From a virus: a DNA stretch of 26,357 nucleotides. Location: the IMG/VR virus record IMGVR_UViG_3300042924_001123, positions 1 to 26,357 of that record; one strand, written 5' to 3'. Of this stretch, positions 1-6,267 are shown in pieces. Within the stretch, counting starts at the first letter, position 1. The number at the start of each line of letters is the position of its first letter. Below the pieces are notes generated by a model. The model searched no databases and was not told the origin of the DNA. It saw only the letters and a program-made list of their open reading frames with translations. The position numbers and the translations under genes are program-made.

Positions 1-360
1 GGCCAGGGGGCTGGGGGCGGCGCTAGGTCCAATAATCCACACGAATCATCTTCAAAAAATTTACCTCCACACGAACCATCCGATCATTCTTTGGATGCCC
101 CAGAAGAAGACCCCCACCCCCTACTAAAGTCTACAATTCCGTCCATGGGCGGAATTACCTCAGAAGAGGCCCCCATGGAAGAGGGAGTGGGTTCCCATAC
201 GGGGGGTAGGAAAAAAAAGGAGAGGCCGATATGGGAGGATCCGAAGAGGTGGTATGCGGAGACGATGGGGGAGGTGCCGAAGATAGAGTGGCAGCCTAGG
301 GAGGAAGCTAGGGAAGAGGTGCAGAGGAGGTTGAATGAATCTGGTGAAGATGGCCAGTAG
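1..360 (+). CDS. Hypothetical protein, 5' end outside the window
   Basis: The frame is open from base 1 to a TAG at 358-360, so the gene probably begins before the window; candidate internal starts are TTG 91, ATG 145 and ATG 175. The first part reads as a Ser/Pro/His-rich, probably disordered segment. The last 50 residues are charged, with a Lys/Arg cluster (GRKKKERPIWEDPKRW) and a helical Glu/Arg-rich end. No known family is recognised. Arginine is written almost only as AGG, unlike the structural genes downstream. A 40-base palindromic element (117-156) lies inside the frame just before or over the ATG at 145, so the true start could be 145 or 175 with the element as a leader. The 3' end overlaps the next gene by 26 bases. 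Confidence 0.6.
   Translation, partial: GQGAGGGARSNNPHESSSKNLPPHEPSDHSLDAPEEDPHPLLKSTIPSMGGITSEEAPMEEGVGSHTGGRKKKERPIWEDPKRWYAETMGEVPKIEWQPREEAREEVQRRLNESGEDGQ
36..80 (+). repeat. Two 15-base direct repeats, 30 bases apart
   Basis: TCCACACGAATCATC at 36-50 and TCCACACGAACCATC at 66-80 differ at one base and start exactly 30 bases apart. They fall in the open frame at the left edge. They may be only a coding repeat (PHESS / PHEPS) or a pair of protein-binding sites. Confidence 0.4.
117..156 (+). repeat. 40-base palindromic element, copy A
   Basis: An 18-base arm beginning CCCCCTACTAAAGT is followed by the near-perfect 22-base palindrome at 135-156 (core CCGTCCATGGGCGG; one mismatch breaks symmetry). 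The reverse complement of 12952-12991 matches it at 33 of 40 positions without gaps. The element lies inside an open reading frame here but between genes at the second copy. It could be an operator, an RNA hairpin or a small mobile palindrome; the sequence alone does not decide. Confidence 0.7.
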
Positions 361-541
361 TGCTGGTATGAAGGTTGGGGATGGTGGGTGGATAGGTACT
401 ACTGGGGATTTGTTGTCTTTTATGAGGTTAGTACAGATACATGAGAGGGAGAGGTGTGCTTTGGTTTGTGAGGACTGGGGTAGGAATACCAAGGACCCTG
501 GGGCGAAGGTGTGTGCTGGGTTGATTAGGGAGTTGAAGTGA
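335..541 (+). CDS. Small phage protein with RERCA-type motif
   Basis: A 68-residue protein that overlaps the end of the preceding gene by 26 bases; ATG 350 and ATG 368 are alternative starts. The second half, HERERCALVCEDW then AGLIREL, fits a pattern seen in many small phage proteins of unknown function, where a helix of the form ERE.CA.VC is followed by a second helix ending in IR. This pattern is the main reason to accept it as a real gene. No catalytic residues or membrane segments are visible. Its stop codon overlaps the GTG start of the next gene (GTGA at 538-541), so the two are probably translationally coupled. Function unknown. Confidence 0.65.
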   Translation: MNLVKMASSAGMKVGDGGWIGTTGDLLSFMRLVQIHERERCALVCEDWGRNTKDPGAKVCAGLIRELK

Positions 542-687
542 AGATCGTGGTTGGTCTTGTGCTTCTGTATGCTGGGTACAAGGTGGCAGAGAACGGGCCG
601 CCGGCTAGATCGCATTCATCGCAGAATTACTTTGCTGGTGTTTTGATGATGTGGGGTGTTGGGTTTATTTTGGTAGGTTTGATATGA
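538..687 (+). CDS. Small two-helix membrane protein (49 residues)
   Basis: This short gene starts with GTG at 538, which shares bases with the upstream stop (GTGA), and ends TGA 685-687, which shares bases with the ATG of the next gene (ATGA 684-687). This perfect double overlap is strong evidence that it is translated. The product has two hydrophobic stretches, about residues 3-13 (IVVGLVLLYAG) and 31-49 (FAGVLMMWGVGFILVGLI), joined by a short polar loop (KVAENGPPARSHSSQN). It should therefore be a hairpin inner-membrane protein. Size and topology are compatible with a small holin or an accessory membrane peptide, but no family signature is visible and its place before the terminase genes is not diagnostic. 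Confidence 0.7.
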   Translation: MKIVVGLVLLYAGYKVAENGPPARSHSSQNYFAGVLMMWGVGFILVGLI

Positions 688-902
688 CACAGGCAGAGGC
701 AAAAGTCCTGCTGGCTGTGAAGACTTGGTGGGAGTTGTATCACTTTGGTCCTTCGTATGACGACATACGGTTTGTCTTGCTACAGGATAGTAAGAGTAAT
801 GTGCATAGACTGGTGAAGAGTCTGTGTAAGCAGGGGTATTTGAAGAAGACGCCTGGTAAGCCTAGGAGTGTTCGGGTGGTTAGGAAGAAAGATGGACATT
901 AG
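684..902 (+). CDS. LexA-type winged-helix DNA-binding protein
   Basis: A 72-residue protein starting at ATG 684 (ATGA overlap with the membrane gene); an upstream in-frame start at 651 would run back through that gene and is less likely. The sequence follows the LexA N-terminal winged-helix plan: a first helix (QAEAKVLLAVKTWWELY), then GPSYDDIRFVLLQDSKSNVH as the helix-turn-helix (about residues 22-41), a further helix (RLVKSLCKQGYLKK), and a wing ending PRSVRVV. There is no LexA protease domain. It overlaps the terminase start by 11 bases. It could be a transcription regulator or, given its place directly before the large terminase and the absence of any other candidate, a minimal DNA-recognition (small terminase) subunit. 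Confidence 0.75.
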   Translation: MTQAEAKVLLAVKTWWELYHFGPSYDDIRFVLLQDSKSNVHRLVKSLCKQGYLKKTPGKPRSVRVVRKKDGH

Positions 903-3303
903 GCAGTTAGCCAAAGCAGCTGCCGGGAAGCTTCATCTACTTACTGAGGATGAGCAGCGGATACTGCTTCAGGAGATAGAGGAGTTAGAGAGGGAAGATG
1001 CAAAGTCCCATGCTCAAAATGATTTCATGGGGTTTGTAAAACGCATGTGGCCAGGGTTTATTCCTGGTAAACATCATGAGGTCGTGGCTAAGGCGTTTGA
1101 AAATGTTGTTAATGGACATAATAAACGTCTTATTATTAATATGGCGCCTCGACATACCAAGTCTGAGTTTGCAAGTTATTTATTACCTGCTTGGTTTTTG
1201 GGTAAGAATCCGAATAAAAAGATAATACAGACCTCACATACTGCTGAATTAGCTGTTGGTTTTGGACGTAAAGTTAGAAACTTAATTGATTCAGAAGAAT
1301 ATAATCAAGTATTTACTGATGTAAAACTCAAAGCAGATAATAAATCGGCTGGGCGATGGGCTACTAATAAGGGTGGTGAGTATTTTTCCATCGGTGTTGG
1401 TGGTTCTGTAACGGGTAAAGGCGCTGATTTATTAATTATTGATGATCCGCATTCAGAACAAGAAGCAAAATTAGCGGCTCATAAACCAGATATATTTGAT
1501 TCAGTATATGAATGGTATACGTCAGGGCCGCGGCAGCGATTACAACCTGGGGGCGCTATAATTATTGTAATGTGCATGACTGGGGATACCCCAGTTTTGA
1601 TGGCAGACGGAACGGAAAAGCCTCTAGGCGCAATAAGAAAAAATGATCTTGTAGCTACCTTTGACAAAGGATTGCTAACCACAAGCAAAGTCAATAATTG
1701 GCGATCAAGTGGTGTTGATGCCATATACAAAATACAAACACGATCTGGTAAAATACTCCGTGCAAACAAGAGGCATCCGTTTCTTGTTATGAATGAAGGA
1801 GTCTTGGAATGGACCAGATTGGAACAACTGAGGGTCGGGGATTTACTTGTATCGTTGAAGGGTGCGGCAGGCCGTCAAGGTCAAAAACAAAACCTGGCAT
1901 GTGCGGACCATGCCAATCAAAAGAAAGCTACCACCGAAAAAACCCTGATGCACCACGCAGAGAGCTTGGGTATCACGGAAAATGGAAAGGTAAAACGTGT
2001 TCTGAAGAAGGTTGCGAGAAGCCTGTTCACTGCGATGGGGTATGCAACGACCACTACGCCAAAAAATACTGGGCTTCAGGCAGGGGGCGTAGAGACGCAG
2101 AGTCCAGCAGGGCAGCGCGGATCAAATCTAGGTACGGGATTACTGTCGATCAATACGATGCAATGGTTGCAGAGCGCAATAACAAATGCGATGTATGCGG
2201 TGAGCCCCCATCAACAAAAAATACACGCGCCCATTGGAATGGGAAATTGTGCATTGACCACTGCCACGATACCGGAAAGGTTCGAGGGCTCTTATGTAAC
2301 GACTGCAACCTCACAGTTGGATACGGAAAAACTCCGGGCATACTTGAACGAGCTGCATCGTATCTCAGATTTCACAGTGGACCCAATAATATCGATTGAT
2401 TCCGATGGACAGGAAGAAGTTTTTGACGTTGAAATTGATCGCACAGAAAATTTCATAGCAAACGGTGTAGTTAGTCACAACACCAGGTGGTCGTTGAGAG
2501 ACCTTACGGGCCAAGTTATTAAAGCAAGTCAAACAAGAGGTGGTGATGATTGGGAGGTGATTGAATTACCTGCGATTATGCCGTCTGGTAAACCTGTTTG
2601 GCCTGAGTTTTGGAAGTTAGAGGAGTTACTGGCGCTTAAAGAGGAGTTGCCGGTAGGTAAATGGAATGCTCAGTACCAGCAACAGCCAACGGCTGAGGAA
2701 GGTGCGATTGTTAAGCGAGAGTGGTGGAAGGTTTGGGAGGGTGATAGGCCGCCGCCATGTGATTTTGTGATTCAGAGTTGGGACACGGCGTTTCTTAAGC
2801 ACAATAGGGCTGACTTTTCTGCTTGTACTACATGGGGTGTGTGGACGACAGAGGAGGGAGAAACGAATATCATCTTGCTGGATGCGTTTAAGGACCGATA
2901 TGAATTCCCTGAACTTAAGCAGAAGGCTTATGAAACCTACCGCGAGTGGGAACCGGATGTATTTTTGGTTGAAGCCAAGGCAGCAGGAAGCCCGTTGGTC
3001 TTTGAACTCAGGAGGATGGGTATACCGGTCAGCGAGTACAGTCCTACCAAAGGAAACGACAAGATTGTGAGGCTCAATGCTGTATCGGATCTGTTTGCTT
3101 CGGGGCGGATCTGGGTGCCGGAGCGTAAGTTTGCGGATGAGTTGATTGAGGAAGTCGCAGCTTTTCCTTCGGGCGAGCATGATGACCTAGTAGACTCGAT
3201 GACCCAAGCCTTATTACGCTTTAGGACGGGCGGTTTTTTAAGCCTGCAATCAGATGATGAAGACCGCGAGCCGATATACCGGCGCAAGGTTGCTTATTAC
3301 TAG
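892..3303 (+). CDS. terL: Terminase large subunit, interrupted by an intein
   Basis: The ATPase-nuclease motor that packages phage DNA into the prohead. The precursor has 803 residues; removing the 303-residue intein leaves a 500-residue terminase, the usual length. ATG 892 is preceded by AGGAAG; a GTG at 868 is in frame but lacks this. Walker A-like APRHTKS is at residues 85-91 and Walker B LLIIDDPH at 180-187. The intein sits directly before the Thr of the conserved TRW coupling motif (Thr531). The RNase H-fold nuclease acids are visible as D631 (QSWDTA), E694 (FLVEA) and D764/D765 (HDDLVD). The C-terminal half resembles the TIGR01630 putative large terminase family. Codons from about 1020 to 1570 are clearly AT-richer than those after 2600. 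Confidence 0.95.
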   Translation: MDIRQLAKAAAGKLHLLTEDEQRILLQEIEELEREDAKSHAQNDFMGFVKRMWPGFIPGKHHEVVAKAFENVVNGHNKRLIINMAPRHTKSEFASYLLPAWFLGKNPNKKIIQTSHTAELAVGFGRKVRNLIDSEEYNQVFTDVKLKADNKSAGRWATNKGGEYFSIGVGGSVTGKGADLLIIDDPHSEQEAKLAAHKPDIFDSVYEWYTSGPRQRLQPGGAIIIVMCMTGDTPVLMADGTEKPLGAIRKNDLVATFDKGLLTTSKVNNWRSSGVDAIYKIQTRSGKILRANKRHPFLVMNEGVLEWTRLEQLRVGDLLVSLKGAAGRQGQKQNLACADHANQKKATTEKTLMHHAESLGITENGKVKRVLKKVARSLFTAMGYATTTTPKNTGLQAGGVETQSPAGQRGSNLGTGLLSINTMQWLQSAITNAMYAVSPHQQKIHAPIGMGNCALTTATIPERFEGSYVTTATSQLDTEKLRAYLNELHRISDFTVDPIISIDSDGQEEVFDVEIDRTENFIANGVVSHNTRWSLRDLTGQVIKASQTRGGDDWEVIELPAIMPSGKPVWPEFWKLEELLALKEELPVGKWNAQYQQQPTAEEGAIVKREWWKVWEGDRPPPCDFVIQSWDTAFLKHNRADFSACTTWGVWTTEEGETNIILLDAFKDRYEFPELKQKAYETYREWEPDVFLVEAKAAGSPLVFELRRMGIPVSEYSPTKGNDKIVRLNAVSDLFASGRIWVPERKFADELIEEVAAFPSGEHDDLVDSMTQALLRFRTGGFLSLQSDDEDREPIYRRKVAYY
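1796..1801 (+). promoter_or_regulatory. Shine-Dalgarno site for the nested endonuclease gene
   Basis: AAGGAG lies 7 bases before the ATG at 1809. In the endonuclease frame a TGA stop (1794-1796) sits immediately upstream, so the reading frame cannot come from further left. In the terminase frame these same bases encode part of NEGVLEW of the intein. Confidence 0.85.
1809..2399 (+). CDS. Zinc-finger endonuclease VII-type (HNH) homing endonuclease, nested out of frame in the intein
   Basis: A complete 196-residue protein in the -1 frame relative to the terminase. Two zinc-binding motifs come first (C14, C19, C32, C35, and C64, C69, C75, C79 with H82), typical of DNA-binding ends of phage HNH proteins. 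An endonuclease VII domain follows, about residues 108-187: YGITVDQYDAM, the zinc pair C127/C130, the active-site run D150-H-C-H153, then VRGLLCNDCN with C163, C166 and N167. This is the recombination endonuclease VII family; here it most likely cuts intein-less terminase genes to drive homing. It has its own Shine-Dalgarno (1796-1801) and is bounded upstream by TGA 1794. Cys14 (1848-1850) overlaps the intein GDLLVSLKG codons, so both frames are constrained there. Confidence 0.88.
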   Translation: MDQIGTTEGRGFTCIVEGCGRPSRSKTKPGMCGPCQSKESYHRKNPDAPRRELGYHGKWKGKTCSEEGCEKPVHCDGVCNDHYAKKYWASGRGRRDAESSRAARIKSRYGITVDQYDAMVAERNNKCDVCGEPPSTKNTRAHWNGKLCIDHCHDTGKVRGLLCNDCNLTVGYGKTPGILERAASYLRFHSGPNNID

Positions 3304-3311
3304 GAGCCAAG

Positions 3312-5714
3312 ATGGAACCTGCACTTTATCCTGCGCCATTAGGTCTTGATGCCGCCATGGAAGAGCCCACGGAAGTGGAAATTGAGATTGAGAACCCAGA
3401 TGCGTTAGCCATATCAGCAGATGGCGTAGAGATTGTCTTTGAGGCAGAGCGTGAAAGCCCAGAAGATTTTGATGCCAACCTTGCTGAGTACATGGATGAC
3501 CGGGATCTGGCTTCTATTGCTAGTGATCTGATCCAAGACTATGAGACAGACAAGTCATCCCGCAAGGAATGGGTAGATACCTACGCTGATGGACTGAAGC
3601 TTCTTGGTTTGAAGTACGAAGAGCGTACAGAACCATGGCCTGGGGCGTGCGGTGTGTTTTATCCACTACTGTCAGAGGCTGCTGTACGGTTCCAAGCTGA
3701 ATCCATCATGGAGACTTTCCCTGCCTCGGGGCCGGTGAAGACGCAGATTGTTGGATCGCTTACTAAAGAGAAAGAGGATGCGGCAGAGCGTGTCAAAGAT
3801 GACATGAACTACCGTTTAACGGAAGAGATGCCTGAGTACAGACCTGAGCACGAGAAGATGCTTTGGTCTTTGGCCTTGGCAGGGTCGGCATTTAAGAAGG
3901 TTTACTACGATCCTTCGCTTGGACGGCCGGTATCTATGTTTATTCCGGCAGAGGATATTGTGGTTCCCTTTGGTGCGAGCGATTTAAGGTCGGCGCCAAG
4001 AATTACGCACATTATGCGTAAGACTCAAAATGAAGTGAGGAAGCTTCAGCACGCAGGATTCTGGCGCGATGTGGATTTAGGCGAGCCATCCACGGTATTA
4101 AGTGAGGTAGAAAAGCGCAAGGCTGAAGAAGAAGGTATGTCAGCCACGATGGATGACAGGTATCGCATTCTTGAGATGCACGTAGAGCTAGATCTCCCAG
4201 GATTTGAAGATACTGACAAGAACGGCCCCACGGAAATTGCACTACCTTATGTGGTGACGATTGATGAAAGCACGAACAAGATCCTAGCCATTCGTAGGAA
4301 CTGGTATGAAGAGGATCCGTTAAAGCTTAAGCGGATGCACTTTGTCCATTACCCGTACATTCCGGGATTTGGGTTCTATGGTTTTGGATTAATTCACTTG
4401 GTAGGTGCGTTTGCCAAGTCTGGCACGTCTTTGATTCGTCAGTTGGTAGATGCTGGTACGTTATCGAACCTTCCGGGCGGATTGAAGTCCCGCGGCCTGC
4501 GAGTGAAAGGTGATGACACACCGATCGCACCGGGTGAGTTCAGGGATGTGGATGTGCCATCAGGTTCTATTAGGGACAACATCCTTCCGCTACCTTACAA
4601 AGAGCCAAGTCAGGTTCTTTACCAGTTGCTACAGACGATAGTTCAGGAAGGCCGTCGGTTTGCTGCAACGGCTGATATGCAGATTTCGGACTTGTCCGCG
4701 AATACACCGGTTGGTACGACGCTTGCCGTATTGGAGAGAACCCTCAAGGTCATGTCTGCGGTGCAGGCAAGGCTTCATTACTCCATGCGTCAGGAGTTTA
4801 AGCTTCTTGCTTCTATTATTAGAGACTATGCACCTACAGAATATAGCTACGATGTAGATGCGCCTGGCGGAAGGCTGGTCAAACAAGCTGACTATGACTT
4901 GGTTGATGTCATACCAGTATCTGATCCTAATGCAACAACCCTTGCACAGCGGGTTACGCAGTATCAAGCAGTACTACAGTTGGCAGCACAGGCTCCACAG
5001 ATCTATGACATGCCAGAGTTACATAAGCGCATGTTGGAAGTCTTGGGTATCAAGAACATTGATAAGCTGATCCCAGCAGCCAAGGCAGAGCAACCTCGTG
5101 ATCCGGTATCGGAGAACATGGCCATACTGACGATGCAGCCAGTGAAAGCCTTTATCTACCAAGATCATGAGGCTCATTTGGCGGTCCATACGGCGGCTAT
5201 CCAAGATCCGATGTTGAGACAGCAAGTGCAGCAAAATCCCCAGGGCGGTGTGATGATGGCTGCGGCCATGGCCCATATCAATGAGCACATGGCGTTCTTG
5301 TACCGTAAGCAGATCGAGCAGCAGCTTGGTGTGCCATTGCCACCACCAGATCAGCCGTTGCCTGAAGACTTTGAGGTTGAAATCTCAAGGCTTGCAGCGC
5401 GAGGTGCCCAGCAGTTACTACAGCAGCACATGGCAGAGGCTCAACAACAGCAGGCTCAACAGCAAGCACAAGATCCTTTGGTCCAGATGCAACAGGCAGA
5501 GTTGGCGCTTAAGCAGCAGAAGGAGCAGCGTGAGGCTCAGAAGGATCAGGCTGACATTATGTTGAAAGCACAGGCTCAGCAGGACAAGGTGATGCTTGAG
5601 CAGCAACGGATTCAGAGCATGAACCAGATAGCTGAGCAGAATATAGCGGCCAAGATGATTGATAAGGCGGCGGATATTCAGCGCGATCAGTCTTTAGCAA
5701 GGATGGGTAAATGA
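3312..5714 (+). CDS. Portal protein
   Basis: An 800-residue portal, the dodecameric head vertex ring through which DNA is packaged and ejected. The start ATG 3312 is preceded by AGGAG, which overlaps the terminase stop. The first 50 residues are acidic. The core includes EYMDDRDLASIASDLIQDYE, the WPGACGVFYPLLSEA and FQAESIMETFP segments, and PEYRPEHEKMLWSLALAG, as in podoviral portals encoded right after a terminase. About 670-800 is a Gln/Ala-rich, probably coiled-coil tail (repeated QQQ, QAQ). P22-like portals have a comparably helical barrel at their C-terminus. Position and length support the call; family assignment is by motif memory, not by search. Its stop overlaps the next start (ATGA). 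Confidence 0.88.
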   Translation: MEPALYPAPLGLDAAMEEPTEVEIEIENPDALAISADGVEIVFEAERESPEDFDANLAEYMDDRDLASIASDLIQDYETDKSSRKEWVDTYADGLKLLGLKYEERTEPWPGACGVFYPLLSEAAVRFQAESIMETFPASGPVKTQIVGSLTKEKEDAAERVKDDMNYRLTEEMPEYRPEHEKMLWSLALAGSAFKKVYYDPSLGRPVSMFIPAEDIVVPFGASDLRSAPRITHIMRKTQNEVRKLQHAGFWRDVDLGEPSTVLSEVEKRKAEEEGMSATMDDRYRILEMHVELDLPGFEDTDKNGPTEIALPYVVTIDESTNKILAIRRNWYEEDPLKLKRMHFVHYPYIPGFGFYGFGLIHLVGAFAKSGTSLIRQLVDAGTLSNLPGGLKSRGLRVKGDDTPIAPGEFRDVDVPSGSIRDNILPLPYKEPSQVLYQLLQTIVQEGRRFAATADMQISDLSANTPVGTTLAVLERTLKVMSAVQARLHYSMRQEFKLLASIIRDYAPTEYSYDVDAPGGRLVKQADYDLVDVIPVSDPNATTLAQRVTQYQAVLQLAAQAPQIYDMPELHKRMLEVLGIKNIDKLIPAAKAEQPRDPVSENMAILTMQPVKAFIYQDHEAHLAVHTAAIQDPMLRQQVQQNPQGGVMMAAAMAHINEHMAFLYRKQIEQQLGVPLPPPDQPLPEDFEVEISRLAARGAQQLLQQHMAEAQQQQAQQQAQDPLVQMQQAELALKQQKEQREAQKDQADIMLKAQAQQDKVMLEQQRIQSMNQIAEQNIAAKMIDKAADIQRDQSLARMGK

Positions 5715-5899
5715 ATTACGCCGAAGCTGTAGAGCTAGAGATTGATAAGCAGATTAGGTATTTAGAAGGGCAACTCTCGCAAGGGAGCATGAAGAGTTTT
5801 GAGGAGTACAAATTCGTCTGCGGCCAGATTCAAGGTCTTTTGGTCGCAAGGCGCATCAACGAAGACCTTGCCAATCGAATGAAGGAATACGATGAGTGA
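5711..5899 (+). CDS. Small helical protein of the head module
   Basis: A 62-residue charged protein starting within the portal stop (ATGA at 5711-5714) and preceded by AAGGA at 5699-5703. It is predicted almost fully helical (EAVELEIDKQIRYLEGQL and FVCGQIQGLLVARRINEDL). Small proteins of this type often follow portal genes in phages, but no function is established that I can name. It overlaps the GroES-like gene by 8 bases. Confidence 0.75.
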   Translation: MNYAEAVELEIDKQIRYLEGQLSQGSMKSFEEYKFVCGQIQGLLVARRINEDLANRMKEYDE

Positions 5900-6257
5900 T
5901 ATTACTGAGGATTCTCAGCAGGAAGCAACGCAACTCCCGGAGCCCACGGGTTATCGGATGTTATGCGCCTTACCAGAGGTAGAGGATAAGTTTGCCAATG
6001 GTTTATTCAAGCCTGATTCGCTTGCAAAAATTGAAGAGTTCAGCACGGTTGTTTTGTTTGTACTGAAGATGGGACCGGATTGCTATAAGGATGCGGCAAA
6101 GTTCCCAACGGGACCATGGTGCAAGGAAGGCGATTTTGTTTTAGTGCGTGCTTATTCAGGAACCCGGTTCAAGATTCACGGACGGGAGTTTCGTTTGATC
6201 AACGACGACACCATAGAGGGTGTGGTTCAAGATCCTCGTGGCTATAGCCGCGCATAA
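5892..6257 (+). CDS. GroES-like co-chaperonin
   Basis: A 121-residue protein whose second half fits the GroES/Cpn10 beta-barrel. VLFVLKMGPDCYKD is followed by CKEGDFVLVRAYSGTRF, where the GD.V......GT pattern is typical, then GREFRLINDDTIEGVV, matching the GroES ending in which an acidic pair precedes the last strands. It would cap a GroEL-type chaperonin of the host and help fold head proteins, as gp31 does for T4; this is known for the family and inferred here. ATG 5892 has AAGGA five bases upstream. The first 30 residues are acidic and variable. The location between portal and scaffold genes fits a role in capsid folding. Confidence 0.72.
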   Translation: MSDITEDSQQEATQLPEPTGYRMLCALPEVEDKFANGLFKPDSLAKIEEFSTVVLFVLKMGPDCYKDAAKFPTGPWCKEGDFVLVRAYSGTRFKIHGREFRLINDDTIEGVVQDPRGYSRA

Positions 6258-6267
6258 AGGGGAAGTT

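Larger units (their letters stand above)
1573..2481 (+). mobile_element. Intein in the terminase, with an out-of-frame endonuclease gene
   Basis: A protein-splicing element of 303 residues (precursor 228-530). Its N-terminal half begins CMTGDTPVLMADG with the nucleophile Cys228. It continues to block B, where NKRHPFLV carries His295 (NxxH in place of the usual TxxH), and RVGDLLVSLKG. The C-terminal half is DPIISIDSDGQEEVFDVEID, then ENFIANGVVSHN with His529 and Asn530, followed by Thr531 as the +1 extein residue. Splicing residues all look intact. Block F has Glu where His is common (TENFIAN). Between the two halves (about 1864-2375) the terminase frame is open but gives a low-complexity sequence with no recognisable domain. 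The endonuclease expected of a full-size homing intein is there in another frame (1809-2399). Confidence 0.93.

Noticed and set aside
160-615. Antisense 151-residue frame
   Set aside because: It crosses three + strand genes that have overlapping starts and stops. The translation is Pro/Leu/His-rich, as expected from the complement of G- and AGG-rich coding sequence.
2626-3180. Antisense 184-residue frame in the terminase
   Set aside because: It covers the conserved nuclease domain of the terminase and has no recognisable domain or ribosome site.
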